A stretch of 22,110 bases of DNA from JBGSWL01 sp041752455 (GTDB lineage: Bacteria; Pseudomonadota; Alphaproteobacteria; Rhizobiales; Rhizobiaceae), in the NCBI GenBank assembly GCA_041752455.1, contig JBGSWL010000009.1, forward strand, positions 1-22,110. The letters are read 5' to 3'. The notes below the pieces were generated by a model, which was given only the letters and a program-made list of their open reading frames with translations, did no database searches and was not told the origin of the DNA. Numbering within the stretch: the first letter of the stretch is position 1; each line of letters starts with the position of its first letter. The translations under genes and the position numbers were made by a program. Below, piece after piece: positions 6,759 to 12,903 of this stretch.

Positions 6759-6778
6759 GTAGTCACGCCTGTGATAAC
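6759..6778. promoter_or_regulatory. imperfect palindrome upstream of the doc-type TA operon
   Basis: GTAGTCAC (6759-6766) and GTGATAAC (6771-6778) match as an inverted repeat at six of eight positions, with a 4-base centre. The element starts 15 bases upstream of the antitoxin start codon (minus strand) and overlaps the ribosome-binding-site side of the leader. AbrB-type antitoxins repress their own promoters by binding such sites. It also lies within the 116-base divergent spacer before the Lrp-like gene. Confidence 0.4.
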
Positions 6779-6860
6779 ACGCAGGCTCGGGAAATGCCAC
6801 TGCGTTCTTGCCATTGCCGATGAGGTAGCTAAACCAGAGTAGCAACAAAGAGGGCCTGCC

Positions 6861-7097
6861 ATGCGCTGCGTGTTCGTTCAGCTGAAATGCCATCCGGGCC
6901 GCACCTATGAGGTGGCGGACGCGCTCTACGACCGGGAGATCGCATCGGAACTTTATTCGACCAGCGGCGAGTATGACCTGATGGTCAAACTCTACATCGA
7001 GCCGGACGTCGATATCGGCCGTTTCATCAATGACCGCATGCTGGACATTCCCGGCATCATGCACTCGCTGACGACGCTCACCTTCAAGGCATTCTGA
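6861..7097 (+). CDS. stand-alone Lrp/AsnC ligand-binding (RAM) domain protein
   Basis: A 78-residue protein corresponding only to the C-terminal ligand-binding domain of Lrp/AsnC regulators. It has the beta-alpha-beta-beta-alpha-beta order: MRCVFVQLKCHPG, a helix with VADALYDRE, SGEYDLMVKLYIE, a helix IGRFINDRML and GIMHSLTTLTFKAF. There is no helix-turn-helix, so it cannot bind DNA by itself. Proteins of this type form oligomers and may bind small ligands such as amino acids or partner with full-length regulators. The start has GAGGG upstream. It is 11 bases before the quinone oxidoreductase gene on the same strand, suggesting an operon, though a functional link is not known. Confidence 0.9.
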   Translation: MRCVFVQLKCHPGRTYEVADALYDREIASELYSTSGEYDLMVKLYIEPDVDIGRFINDRMLDIPGIMHSLTTLTFKAF

Positions 7098-7108
7098 GGA
7101 CACCTCCC

Positions 7109-8089
7109 ATGCATCCTGCACGCCAGATCATCATCGAAACCCATGGCGGACCCGAGGTCCTCAAGCTTGTGAACGCCGTGATCGGCGATCCGGGCGACGG
7201 GGAAATCCGCGTCGCCCACAAGGCGGTCGGCCTCAACTTCATCGATGTCTACCAGCGCACCGGGCTGTACCCCGGCGCCCTGCCCTTCGTGCCGGGACGC
7301 GAGGCGGCAGGCGTGGTCGAGGCGGTCGGCGCCGGCGTCACCCATCTGAAGGAAGGCGACCGGGTCGCCTATGTGTCGTCGGCCTCGGGCGCCTATTGCG
7401 ACCGGCGGGTCCTCTCGGCAACGCAAGTCGTGCGGCTTCCCGATGCGATCTCGTTCGAAGAGGGCGCGGCCATGATGCTGAAGGGCATGACGGTCGAATA
7501 CCTGTTTGAAAAGGTTACGCCGATCGTGCGCGGTGACACGGTTCTGTTCCACGCCGCCGCCGGCGGTGTCGGCCTGATCGCCTGCCAGTGGGCGCGTTCG
7601 GAGGGCATCCACCTGATCGGCACGGCCGGTTCTGCCGACAAATGCGCGCTGGCTTTGGAAAACGGCGCGACCCACGCCATCAACTACCGGACCGAAGATT
7701 TCGTCGCCAAGGTCAAGGAACTGACCGGCGGCAAAGGCGTGCCGGTGGTGATGGATTCGATCGGCAAGGACACGTTCGACGGGTCGCTCGACTGCCTTGC
7801 GCCGCAGGGCTTCATGATCTCCTACGGCAATGCCTCCGGCCCGGTGCCGCCGTTCAACATCGGCATTCTCGGCCAGAAAGGCTCGCTGAAGCTGTCGCGG
7901 CCGACGCTGTTCACCTTCATCGCCACCCGCGACAGCGCGCAGGCGATGGCCGACCGGCTGTTTGAAAAAGTCGTGTCCGGTGATGTGAAGATCCATGTCG
8001 GCCAGAGCTTCCCGCTGGAACAGGCGGGCGATGCGCACCGCGCGCTGGAAAGCCGGGCGACGACAGGGTCAACCGTGCTGACAGTTTGA
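7109..8089 (+). CDS. zinc-independent quinone oxidoreductase (Qor-type MDR)
   Basis: A 326-residue member of the medium-chain dehydrogenase/reductase superfamily, close to E. coli Qor (NADPH:quinone reductase). Markers are the N-terminal GroES-like domain with VGLNFIDVYQRTGLYPGALPFVPGREAAGVV and GDRVAYV, then MMLKGMTVEYL. The nucleotide-binding fold has LFHAAAGGVGLIACQWA (about residues 150-165), where AAGGVG is the dinucleotide-binding loop, followed by GATHAINY and VVMDSIGKDTF. The zinc-ligand cysteines of alcohol dehydrogenases are absent, as expected. It should reduce quinones or reactive enones with NADPH in the cytosol. The Shine-Dalgarno is modest (GAGGAC). Downstream is a repeat-rich spacer. 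Confidence 0.92.
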   Translation: MHPARQIIIETHGGPEVLKLVNAVIGDPGDGEIRVAHKAVGLNFIDVYQRTGLYPGALPFVPGREAAGVVEAVGAGVTHLKEGDRVAYVSSASGAYCDRRVLSATQVVRLPDAISFEEGAAMMLKGMTVEYLFEKVTPIVRGDTVLFHAAAGGVGLIACQWARSEGIHLIGTAGSADKCALALENGATHAINYRTEDFVAKVKELTGGKGVPVVMDSIGKDTFDGSLDCLAPQGFMISYGNASGPVPPFNIGILGQKGSLKLSRPTLFTFIATRDSAQAMADRLFEKVVSGDVKIHVGQSFPLEQAGDAHRALESRATTGSTVLTV

Positions 8090-8118
8090 GGGCTGTCACT
8101 TGCCGGCCGGATTGCGCG

Positions 8119-8275
8119 CCGGCGCCCCTCCCTCCCCCTTGTGGGGGTCCGAAGGACGGGCGAGACCCGTGGCTCGCCCAGATCGAGGCAGCGAACGCAA
8201 GTGAGCATGCCGAGTTGGGTGGGGGTGATCCTGGCGCAGACAGTCTGGATCCTCGGGACGGAGCCCGAGGATGAC
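8119..8275 (+). repeat. composite dispersed repeat, left copy (A then B)
   Basis: The segment has two parts. Part A (8119-8230) begins GGCGCCCCTCC, contains GGGGTCCGAAGGACGG (8144-8159) and runs to GTTGGGTGGGGG. Part B is a perfect hairpin, ATCCTCGGG (8249-8257) with CCCGAGGAT (8264-8272), then GACG. Both parts recur in reverse complement and reverse order at 9585-9715, on the other side of the MFS gene. No T-tract follows the hairpin, so it is not a simple terminator. Such GC-rich palindromic elements are common in rhizobial intergenic regions. The 245-base spacer 8090-8334 is otherwise without a gene. Confidence 0.65.
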
Positions 8276-8334
8276 GAACGAAGGGGATTTTCCACCCTTC
8301 CCCCGGCGCACCCGCTCGGCTAGCCTCGCCCATC

Positions 8335-9564
8335 ATGTTCAAGCTTCCAGCCTCCACCGGGCCGCTGCTCGTCGGCGTCGCAGCGCTGTTTTTCGCCGGC
8401 GGGCTCAACGGCCTGATCCTGCCGGTGCGCGGGGCGCAGGAAGGTTTTTCTGCCGTCGCACTCGGCCTGCTCGGCACCGGTTGGGCGGTCGGCTTCATCG
8501 CCGGCTGCCTGATCGTGCCCCGCATCGTGGCGCGTGTCGGCCATATCCGTGCCTTTGGCGGCATGACGGCGTTGGCCGGCATCTCGATCCTGTTGTCAGC
8601 ACTGCTGCTCACACCCTACGCCTGGGTGCCGCTGCGTGCACTGTCCGGCTTCTGCTTTGCCGGAGCGGCGCAGATCATCGAGAGCTGGCTGAACGAATCG
8701 GCAGGCGCCGAAGCGCGCGGCCGCGTCTTCGGTTTCTATGCGATGGTCAATCTGGGGGCCAACACGGCGGGCCAGCTCGTCCTGCCGTTCGGCGACACCT
8801 CGTCGGAAGCCTTCTTCATCATCGGCGCGATCTTCTATGCCGCCGCGCTGATACCAACCGGGCTTTACGCGACGCAGGCGCCCAAGCCGCTGACCGAAGT
8901 CAATCTCGATATCGGCAGGCTGTGGCGCAATTCGCCGATTGCGGTCGTCGGCGTGACGCTGGTCGGCATCGCCAATTCGGCGTTTGGAACGCTGGCCGCA
9001 GTCTATGGCAACGCGACCGGCATGAGCGTCACGGTGATTGCGCTGTTCGTCTCCGTGACGCTGTTCGGCGGCGCGGCGGCGCAGGTTCCTGTCGGCTGGT
9101 TGTCGGATCGCACCGACCGGCGCCAGGTGCTGATCGGCGCGGCGGTCCTTGCCGTTGCCACCGCGCTGATCTTTTCCATGTGGGGCCCGCGCGGCACGAC
9201 CGCCGTTCTGGTGCTGGCGACCGGCTATGGCGCGTTCATCCATGTGATGTATCCGCTGCTGATCAGCCATGCCAACGACCATGCGCCGGACGGCGATTTC
9301 CTGCGCACCTCGGGCGGGCTGTTGCTGCTGTTCGGCGTCGGGTCGATTGCCGGGCCGCTGATTGCCGGTCTTGCGATGAGCGTTGCCGGACCGGATGGCC
9401 TGTTCATGACGACCGCCGCCGTCCATCTGGTGCTGATTGCCTATACGGTCTGGCGGATGGTGGCGCGCGGACCGGCGAAGAACCGCGGCGAGTTCGTGCA
9501 GGTGCCGACCGCCCGCTATTCCACACCCGGCAGTCTGGCACTCAATCCGCGGGCAGACGAGTGA
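8335..9564 (+). CDS. MFS transporter, YcaD-like
   Basis: A 409-residue inner-membrane protein with about 12 hydrophobic segments. The first half has FIAGCLIVPRIVARVGHIRAF (loop 2-3 motif region) and the YcaD-like signature IIESWLNE. The inter-domain loop carries KPLTEVNLDIGRLWRNSPIAVVGV. The second half has VGWLSDRTDRRQVLIG (the repeated MFS motif A) and HANDHAPDGDFLRTSGGLLLLFGVGS. E. coli YcaD is an orphan transporter, so the substrate is unknown. A paralogue of the same length and motifs is at 17621. The ATG at 8335 lacks a visible Shine-Dalgarno sequence. TAGCCT eight bases upstream could be a poor -10 for leaderless mRNA, or the real start could differ. The gene is flanked by mirror-image repeats. 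Confidence 0.92.
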   Translation: MFKLPASTGPLLVGVAALFFAGGLNGLILPVRGAQEGFSAVALGLLGTGWAVGFIAGCLIVPRIVARVGHIRAFGGMTALAGISILLSALLLTPYAWVPLRALSGFCFAGAAQIIESWLNESAGAEARGRVFGFYAMVNLGANTAGQLVLPFGDTSSEAFFIIGAIFYAAALIPTGLYATQAPKPLTEVNLDIGRLWRNSPIAVVGVTLVGIANSAFGTLAAVYGNATGMSVTVIALFVSVTLFGGAAAQVPVGWLSDRTDRRQVLIGAAVLAVATALIFSMWGPRGTTAVLVLATGYGAFIHVMYPLLISHANDHAPDGDFLRTSGGLLLLFGVGSIAGPLIAGLAMSVAGPDGLFMTTAAVHLVLIAYTVWRMVARGPAKNRGEFVQVPTARYSTPGSLALNPRADE

Positions 9565-9584
9565 CGGGGCAATAACCAACGCCG

Positions 9585-9715
9585 CGTCATCCTCGGGGTT
9601 CCGGCGAGCAAGGGATGCCTGTCACAAATCCCCTCACCCAGCTGCGGCTATTCCTCGCTGCGCCCGGAAAGCCTCGCATCCGTCCTTCGGACCCCTCATG
9701 GGGCGAGGAAGGCGC
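9585..9715 (-). repeat. composite dispersed repeat, right copy (inverted)
   Basis: Read on the minus strand this is the same order as the copy at 8119-8275. It has GGCGCC, then CCCCATGAGGGG running into TCCGAAGGACGG, then GGCGCAGCGAGGAATAGC, TGGGTGAGGGG and finally CCCCGAGGATGACG at 9585-9598. The longest identical run with the left copy is about 16 bases, around GGGGTCCGAAGGACGG. Other blocks are shared with small insertions and deletions, so the copies are diverged. The two copies bracket the MFS gene in opposite orientation. Confidence 0.6.
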
Positions 9716-9737
9716 CTCACCACCACCCTCCCGCTTA

Positions 9738-9770
9738 GTCATCCCGGACGGCTGAAGGCCGATCCGGGAC
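9738..9770. repeat. palindromic REP-like hairpin
   Basis: TCCCGGA (9742-9748) followed by CGGC pairs with GCCG and TCCGGGA (9763-9769), leaving one bulged A and a 5-base loop. This gives a stem of 11 base pairs framed by GTCA and CC. The pattern resembles the TCATCCCGG...CCGGGAT hairpins scattered through alphaproteobacterial intergenic DNA. No gene or T-tract is associated. Confidence 0.6.
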
Positions 9771-9804
9771 CCATGCCTGAGCTTCGGCGGGATTGCGCCC
9801 TACC

Positions 9805-9833
9805 CCTTGCCCTTCGACAGGCTCAGGGTGAGG
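9805..9833. repeat. short dispersed intergenic repeat (CCCTTCGACAGGCTCAGGG type)
   Basis: CCCTTCGACAGGCTCAGGG at 9810-9828, followed by TGAGG, matches a short imperfect palindrome I recall as widely dispersed in alphaproteobacterial genomes. It is a non-coding element. Its origin and effect are unknown. Confidence 0.55.
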
Positions 9834-9844
9834 GATGAAGGCAC

Positions 9845-9969
9845 GGCGCCCACTCTCCCCCCCTTGAGGGGGAGATGTCTGCGTAGCAGACAGAGGGGGG
9901 TCAATGCCGCGCCAAGCCACCCCCCTCTGCCCTTCGGGCATCTCCCCCTCAAGGGGGGAGAGCGGCGCC
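9845..9969. repeat. cruciform-forming repeat with three nested hairpins
   Basis: The outer arms are CTCTCCCCCCCTTGAGGGGG then AGATG (9853-9877) and CATCT then CCCCCTCAAGGGGGGAGAG (9939-9962). They are reverse complements except for one C in a homopolymer, and are extended outward by GGCGCC on both sides. Inside are GTCTGC/GCAGAC (9877-9891), CAGAGGGGGGT (9891-9901) with ACCCCCCTCTG (9919-9929), and TGCCC/GGGCA (9928-9940). The result is a cloverleaf-like or cruciform fold in one strand. Elements with this CCCCCTCAAGGGG core are abundant in Rhizobiales intergenic DNA and behave like non-autonomous palindromic repeats. No transposase is nearby. Confidence 0.75.
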
Positions 9970-10149
9970 TCTTCCACCAAACTTATCCACCACACCTCAC
10001 CCCTCCGCTATCCTGCCCCCATCGCGCCCGGCGGAACGTCGGATGGCCACCAGCTTGACGGCGGGCGCGGCGGCGGCCTTTCGGGCGAGAGATGGTAATC
10101 CTGCTGGGTGATGAGCCCCCACGGAAGGGCGGAGACGTCACGGCTTTCG

Positions 10150-10357
10150 GGCGGTGCCTTGCATGGCACCGCGCCCGGCCGGGTCAGGGGAACGGCGCGG
10201 ATGCAACCGCGCGCAATCCCCGTACAGCCCGGTGCAGAGCCTTGAGGCGAAAAGCCTTGGGGCCAAAAGGCCGCAGCACGCGAACCGCAAGCCCGCCGGA
10301 CGGGCGGCCGGATGGTCGCACACACACTACCCATCGAGCGTCCCTCCGGCCGCCCGT
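10150..10357. repeat. hairpin-dense GC-rich intergenic element, possibly RIME-like
   Basis: Between the repeats and ETF-QO lies about 400 bases without a credible gene but full of perfect hairpins. They are GCGGTGCC/GGCACCGC (10151-10158/10165-10172), GCGCGG/CCGCGC (10195-10200/10207-10212) nested in GGGG/CCCC, AGGC/GCCT (10245-10257), GGCC/GGCC around AAAA (10261-10272), and a 13-bp stem ACGGGCGGCCGGA/TCCGGCCGCCCGT (10300-10312/10345-10357). It may be a rhizobial intergenic mosaic element or a structured RNA. An open frame on the minus strand (10008-10427) has low-complexity Pro/Arg composition and is not convincing as a protein. Confidence 0.45.
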
Positions 10358-10453
10358 GGTTCCACCCCGAAGCGCATGTCCATGCAAGGACTGCAACACT
10401 TCGAGGCAACGAAGAGACGGCCTTCAACCGTGACGCACGTAGAAGACCAAATA

Positions 10454-10469
10454 TTGACGTTTACGTCAA
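10454..10469. promoter_or_regulatory. perfect 16-bp palindrome upstream of ETF-QO
   Basis: TTGACGT (10454-10460), TT, ACGTCAA (10463-10469): two exact 7-base arms with a 2-base centre. TTGACG is also the alphaproteobacterial -35 consensus, so the element probably overlaps a promoter. It lies 115 bases before the ETF-QO start codon. From memory it resembles operators of MerR-family regulators of branched-chain amino-acid and fatty-acid catabolism (LiuR type), whose regulons include electron-transfer-flavoprotein genes. That assignment is inference. Confidence 0.55.
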
Positions 10470-10553
10470 AGTCATTTACCGGGAAACAGACATGGCGTGA
10501 CGCTTTGGCGCTTGAAGCTGCGCCCCGGTTTGGCCAAGGTCGGGCCATGCATT

Positions 10554-10579
10554 CCGGCTGCAAAGCCGGCGAGGAGGAG
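10554..10579 (+). promoter_or_regulatory. GNRA-loop hairpin abutting the ETF-QO ribosome-binding site
   Basis: CCGGCT (10554-10559), GCAA loop, AGCCGG (10564-10569): a 6-bp stem closed by a GNRA tetraloop. It is followed after one base by GAGGAGGAG (10571-10579), an unusually strong ribosome-binding site five bases before ATG 10585. The hairpin could tune ribosome access or protect the 5' end of the message. Confidence 0.45.
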
Positions 10580-10584
10580 ACGAG

Positions 10585-12312
10585 ATGACTGCTGCAAACT
10601 GGCCCGAGGGCGATCCGCGCAACGAGCCACGCGAGGCGATGGAGTTCGATATCGTCATCGTCGGCGCCGGTCCGGCCGGCCTTGCAGCCGCCATCCGCAT
10701 CAAGCAGATCGACGAGAACCTGTCGGTTGTCGTGCTGGAAAAAGGTGCCGAAGTCGGTGCGCACATCCTGTCCGGTGCCGTTGTCGATCCGGCTGGCCTC
10801 GATGCGCTGCTTCCCGACTGGCGCGAGGATCCGAGCCATCCGCTGAAGACCCCGGTGACCGCCGACCGCTTCCTGTTTCTGGGCGCAGGCGGCGGCATCC
10901 GCCTGCCGAACTTCCTGATGCCGCCATTGATGAACAATCATGGCAACTATGTCGTGTCGCTCGGCAACATGGCGCGCTGGCTTGCCGGTCGCGCCGAGGC
11001 ATTGGGCGTCGAGATCTATCCGGGGTTTGCTGCCGCCGAAGTCCTCTATGACGACGAGGGCCGCGTGAAGGGCGTTGCGACCGGCAACATGGGCGTCGGG
11101 CGCGATGGCGCGCCGACCGCAGCCTTCACCGCCGGCATGGAACTGCACGGCAAATATGTGCTGATCGGCGAAGGTGTGCGCGGTTCGCTCGCCAAGCAGT
11201 TGATCGAGCGGTACGACCTCTCCAACGGGCGCGAGCCGGGCAAGTTCGGCCTCGGCATGAAGGAGCTCTGGCAGATCGATCCGGCCAAGCATCGCCCCGG
11301 CCTTGTGCAGCATTCGTTCGGCTGGCCGCTGTCTGGCGGCACCGGCGGCGGGTCATTCCTCTATCACCTCGAAGACAACCAGGTGGCGGTCGGCTTCGTC
11401 GTCCACCTCAACTACAAAAACCCGTACCTGTCGCCGTTCGAAGAGTTCCAGCGGTTCAAGACCCATCCGATGATCAGCGAGACCTTCGAGGGCGCAAAGC
11501 GCCTTTCCTATGGCGCGCGCGCAATCACGGAAGGCGGCTGGCAGTCTGTGCCGAAAGTGTCGTTTCCGGGCGGTGCGCTGCTTGGCTGTTCGGCCGGCTT
11601 CGTCAACGTGCCGCGCATCAAGGGTTCGCACAACGCGATCCTCTCGGGCATTCTGGCCGCCGAAAAGACCGCCGAGGCGATTGCTGCCGGGCGTGCCAAC
11701 GATGATGCGCTCGATGCCTATGAAGCCGAATGGCGCAGCGGCGCGATCGGCAAGGATTTGAAGCCGGTGCGCAACGTCAAGCCGCTGTGGTCGCGGTTCG
11801 GCACGGCACTCGGTGTCGGGCTTGGCGGCATCGACATGTGGATCAACACGTTGACCGGCGGCTGGTCGCCATTCGGCACGCTGTCACACGGCAAGCGCGA
11901 CGCCGACGCCACCGAACCGGCAAACCGGTTCAAGCCGATTGCCTATCCGAAGGCCGACGGGGTGATCTCGTTCGACCGGCTGTCCTCGGTGTTCCTGTCG
12001 AACACCAACCACGAGGAAGACCAGCCGATCCACCTGAAGGTGAAGGATCCGGCGCTGCAGAAGACGTCCGAATACGCGCAGTATGCGGGCCTGTCCTACC
12101 GATACTGCCCGGCGGGGGTTTACGAGTGGGTCGATGCCGCGGGCAACACGGTCACTGCGCCGCATGACTACAAGGCGTCGGACGACGTGCGGTTTCAGAT
12201 CAACGCGCAGAACTGCGTGCACTGCAAGACCTGCGACATCAAGGACCCGAACGGCAACATCACCTGGACGGTACCGCAGGGCGGCGAAGGCCCGGTCTAT
12301 CCGAACATGTGA
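10585..12312 (+). CDS. electron transfer flavoprotein-ubiquinone oxidoreductase
   Basis: A 575-residue membrane-associated iron-sulfur flavoprotein (EC 1.5.5.1). It passes electrons from reduced ETF, loaded by acyl-CoA and amino-acid dehydrogenases, to ubiquinone. Visible are the FAD-binding IVIVGAGPAGLAAA at residues 24-36, VVLEKGAEVGAHILSGAV, and the long FAD/quinone domain with HSFGWPLSGGTGGGSFLYHLED and LLGCSAGFVNVPRIKGSHNAILSG. The C-terminal [4Fe-4S] module has one Cys in YRYCPAGVYEW and three in QNCVHCKTCDIKDP. The ending NITWTVPQGGEGPVYPNM is the classic family terminus. It is full length. The start is set by GAGGAGGAG. A palindrome (10454-10469) and a hairpin at the ribosome-binding site suggest regulated expression with catabolic pathways. 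Confidence 0.97.
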   Translation: MTAANWPEGDPRNEPREAMEFDIVIVGAGPAGLAAAIRIKQIDENLSVVVLEKGAEVGAHILSGAVVDPAGLDALLPDWREDPSHPLKTPVTADRFLFLGAGGGIRLPNFLMPPLMNNHGNYVVSLGNMARWLAGRAEALGVEIYPGFAAAEVLYDDEGRVKGVATGNMGVGRDGAPTAAFTAGMELHGKYVLIGEGVRGSLAKQLIERYDLSNGREPGKFGLGMKELWQIDPAKHRPGLVQHSFGWPLSGGTGGGSFLYHLEDNQVAVGFVVHLNYKNPYLSPFEEFQRFKTHPMISETFEGAKRLSYGARAITEGGWQSVPKVSFPGGALLGCSAGFVNVPRIKGSHNAILSGILAAEKTAEAIAAGRANDDALDAYEAEWRSGAIGKDLKPVRNVKPLWSRFGTALGVGLGGIDMWINTLTGGWSPFGTLSHGKRDADATEPANRFKPIAYPKADGVISFDRLSSVFLSNTNHEEDQPIHLKVKDPALQKTSEYAQYAGLSYRYCPAGVYEWVDAAGNTVTAPHDYKASDDVRFQINAQNCVHCKTCDIKDPNGNITWTVPQGGEGPVYPNM

Positions 12313-12334
12313 GGGCATTGTTATCGACCACCGA

Positions 12335-12360
12335 TTCCCGGATAGTAAGCTTTCCGGGAA
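12335..12360. promoter_or_regulatory. 8-bp perfect inverted repeat between ETF-QO and the Excalibur gene
   Basis: TTCCCGGA (12335-12342) and TCCGGGAA (12353-12360) with a 10-base loop. It lies 23 bases after the ETF-QO stop and 15 bases before the next start codon. There is no T-tract, so it could be a weak terminator or mRNA 3'-end stabiliser for ETF-QO, or an operator for the downstream gene. Confidence 0.35.
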
Positions 12361-12375
12361 CGGAGATACGGCAAC

Positions 12376-12594
12376 ATGTTACGGCTTGGCCTTTCGACGA
12401 TCGTTCTCGCATCGGCAATCTCGATGGCCAATGCCGCGCGGTGCGCGGACTACTCCAGCTGCGAACAGGCGGTGCGCGCATGGTGCGCGGGCTACCATCC
12501 ACGGGCCGACGGCGACAATGACGGCATACCGTGCGAAAATCTCTGTCCCAACAAGCGCGTCGTTGATCAGATCCGCCAGGAAATCGGTTGCTAG
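12376..12594 (+). CDS. small secreted Excalibur-type calcium-binding protein
   Basis: A 72-residue precursor. Residues 1-20 form a signal peptide with an ANA-A cleavage site. The mature chain has CADYSSCEQAVRAWCAGYHPRADGDNDGIPCENLC. The DGDNDGIPCE at 45-54 is the Excalibur motif, a minimal EF-hand-like calcium loop followed by Cys-Glu. Six cysteines in the mature chain (23, 29, 37, 53, 57, 72) probably form disulfides in the periplasm. Excalibur domains often occur next to nuclease or surface-protein domains; here it stands alone, so its role is unknown. The start is supported by GGAG about 10 bases upstream. It is convergent with the NfeD gene, 21 bases away. Confidence 0.85.
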   Translation: MLRLGLSTIVLASAISMANAARCADYSSCEQAVRAWCAGYHPRADGDNDGIPCENLCPNKRVVDQIRQEIGC

Positions 12595-12615
12595 GCGAAT
12601 TTGTGCGGCACAACC

Positions 12616-12903
12616 TCAGTTGTCATTGATGTCCTTCTCGAACGTCTTCACCTGTTTCGGGTCGCGGGCGAACAGGCGCTGCAGCAGATACCAGGCAACC
12701 AGCGATGCCACGGCAAACAGCAGGATGAGGACGGGCATGCTGGCGGGCGTCGTGCCGGCGATGTCCGCCAGCAGCAGCACCATCGCGACAACGCCCGCGC
12801 CGATGCCGAAGCCGAGCAGGATATAGCCGGGCAGCACCATTTCGAGGATGGCCAGCAGGAAACCACCGGCTGCCCAAACCCACCACTGGTTGATAAGGTT
12901 CAT
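12616..12903 (-). CDS. NfeD-family membrane protein (YbbJ-like, short form)
   Basis: A 95-residue inner-membrane protein with three hydrophobic segments: WVWAAGGFLLAILEMVLPGYILLGFGIGAGVVAMVLLL near the N-terminus and PVLILLFAVASLVAWYLLQRLF after it. ILEMVLPGYILLGFGIGAG is the NfeD membrane-domain signature. The C-terminal OB-fold typical of longer NfeD proteins is missing, and only a short charged tail follows. In E. coli the equivalent pair is qmcA-ybbJ. The start codon overlaps the SPFH stop by one base (TGATG on the minus strand), indicating translational coupling. It probably helps assemble the SPFH protein into membrane microdomains. Confidence 0.9.
   Translation of the reverse strand: MNLINQWWVWAAGGFLLAILEMVLPGYILLGFGIGAGVVAMVLLLADIAGTTPASMPVLILLFAVASLVAWYLLQRLFARDPKQVKTFEKDINDN

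Noticed and set aside
6771..6800. Possible sigma-54 promoter upstream of the doc-type antitoxin (minus strand TGGCATTTCCCGAGC)
   Set aside because: GG and GC have the right 10-base spacing, but the -12 half lacks TTGC and the -24 lacks the CAC. One weak match in GC-rich DNA is expected by chance.
8249..8272. Rho-independent terminator after the quinone oxidoreductase
   Set aside because: The hairpin is perfect but no T-run follows it, and the same sequence recurs as part of a dispersed repeat.
8119..9715. Insertion sequence or composite transposon carrying the MFS gene
   Set aside because: No transposase or its remnants, no target-site duplication could be identified, and the flanks are diverged non-coding repeats. 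It is kept only as a finding about mirrored repeats.
9845..10370. CRISPR array
   Set aside because: Repeats are inverted and nested, not direct with unique spacers of uniform length, and no cas genes are present.
10008..10427. 139-codon open frame on the minus strand in the spacer before ETF-QO
   Set aside because: Composition is Pro/Arg/Ser-rich low complexity, it coincides with perfect DNA palindromes, and no ribosome-binding site or family motif is visible. GC-rich repeats often leave such frames open.
12601..12613. Terminator between the convergent Excalibur and NfeD genes (TTGTGC/GCACAA)
   Set aside because: The palindrome is only 13 bases with a one-base centre, leaving a short stem. 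There is no T-tract on either strand.
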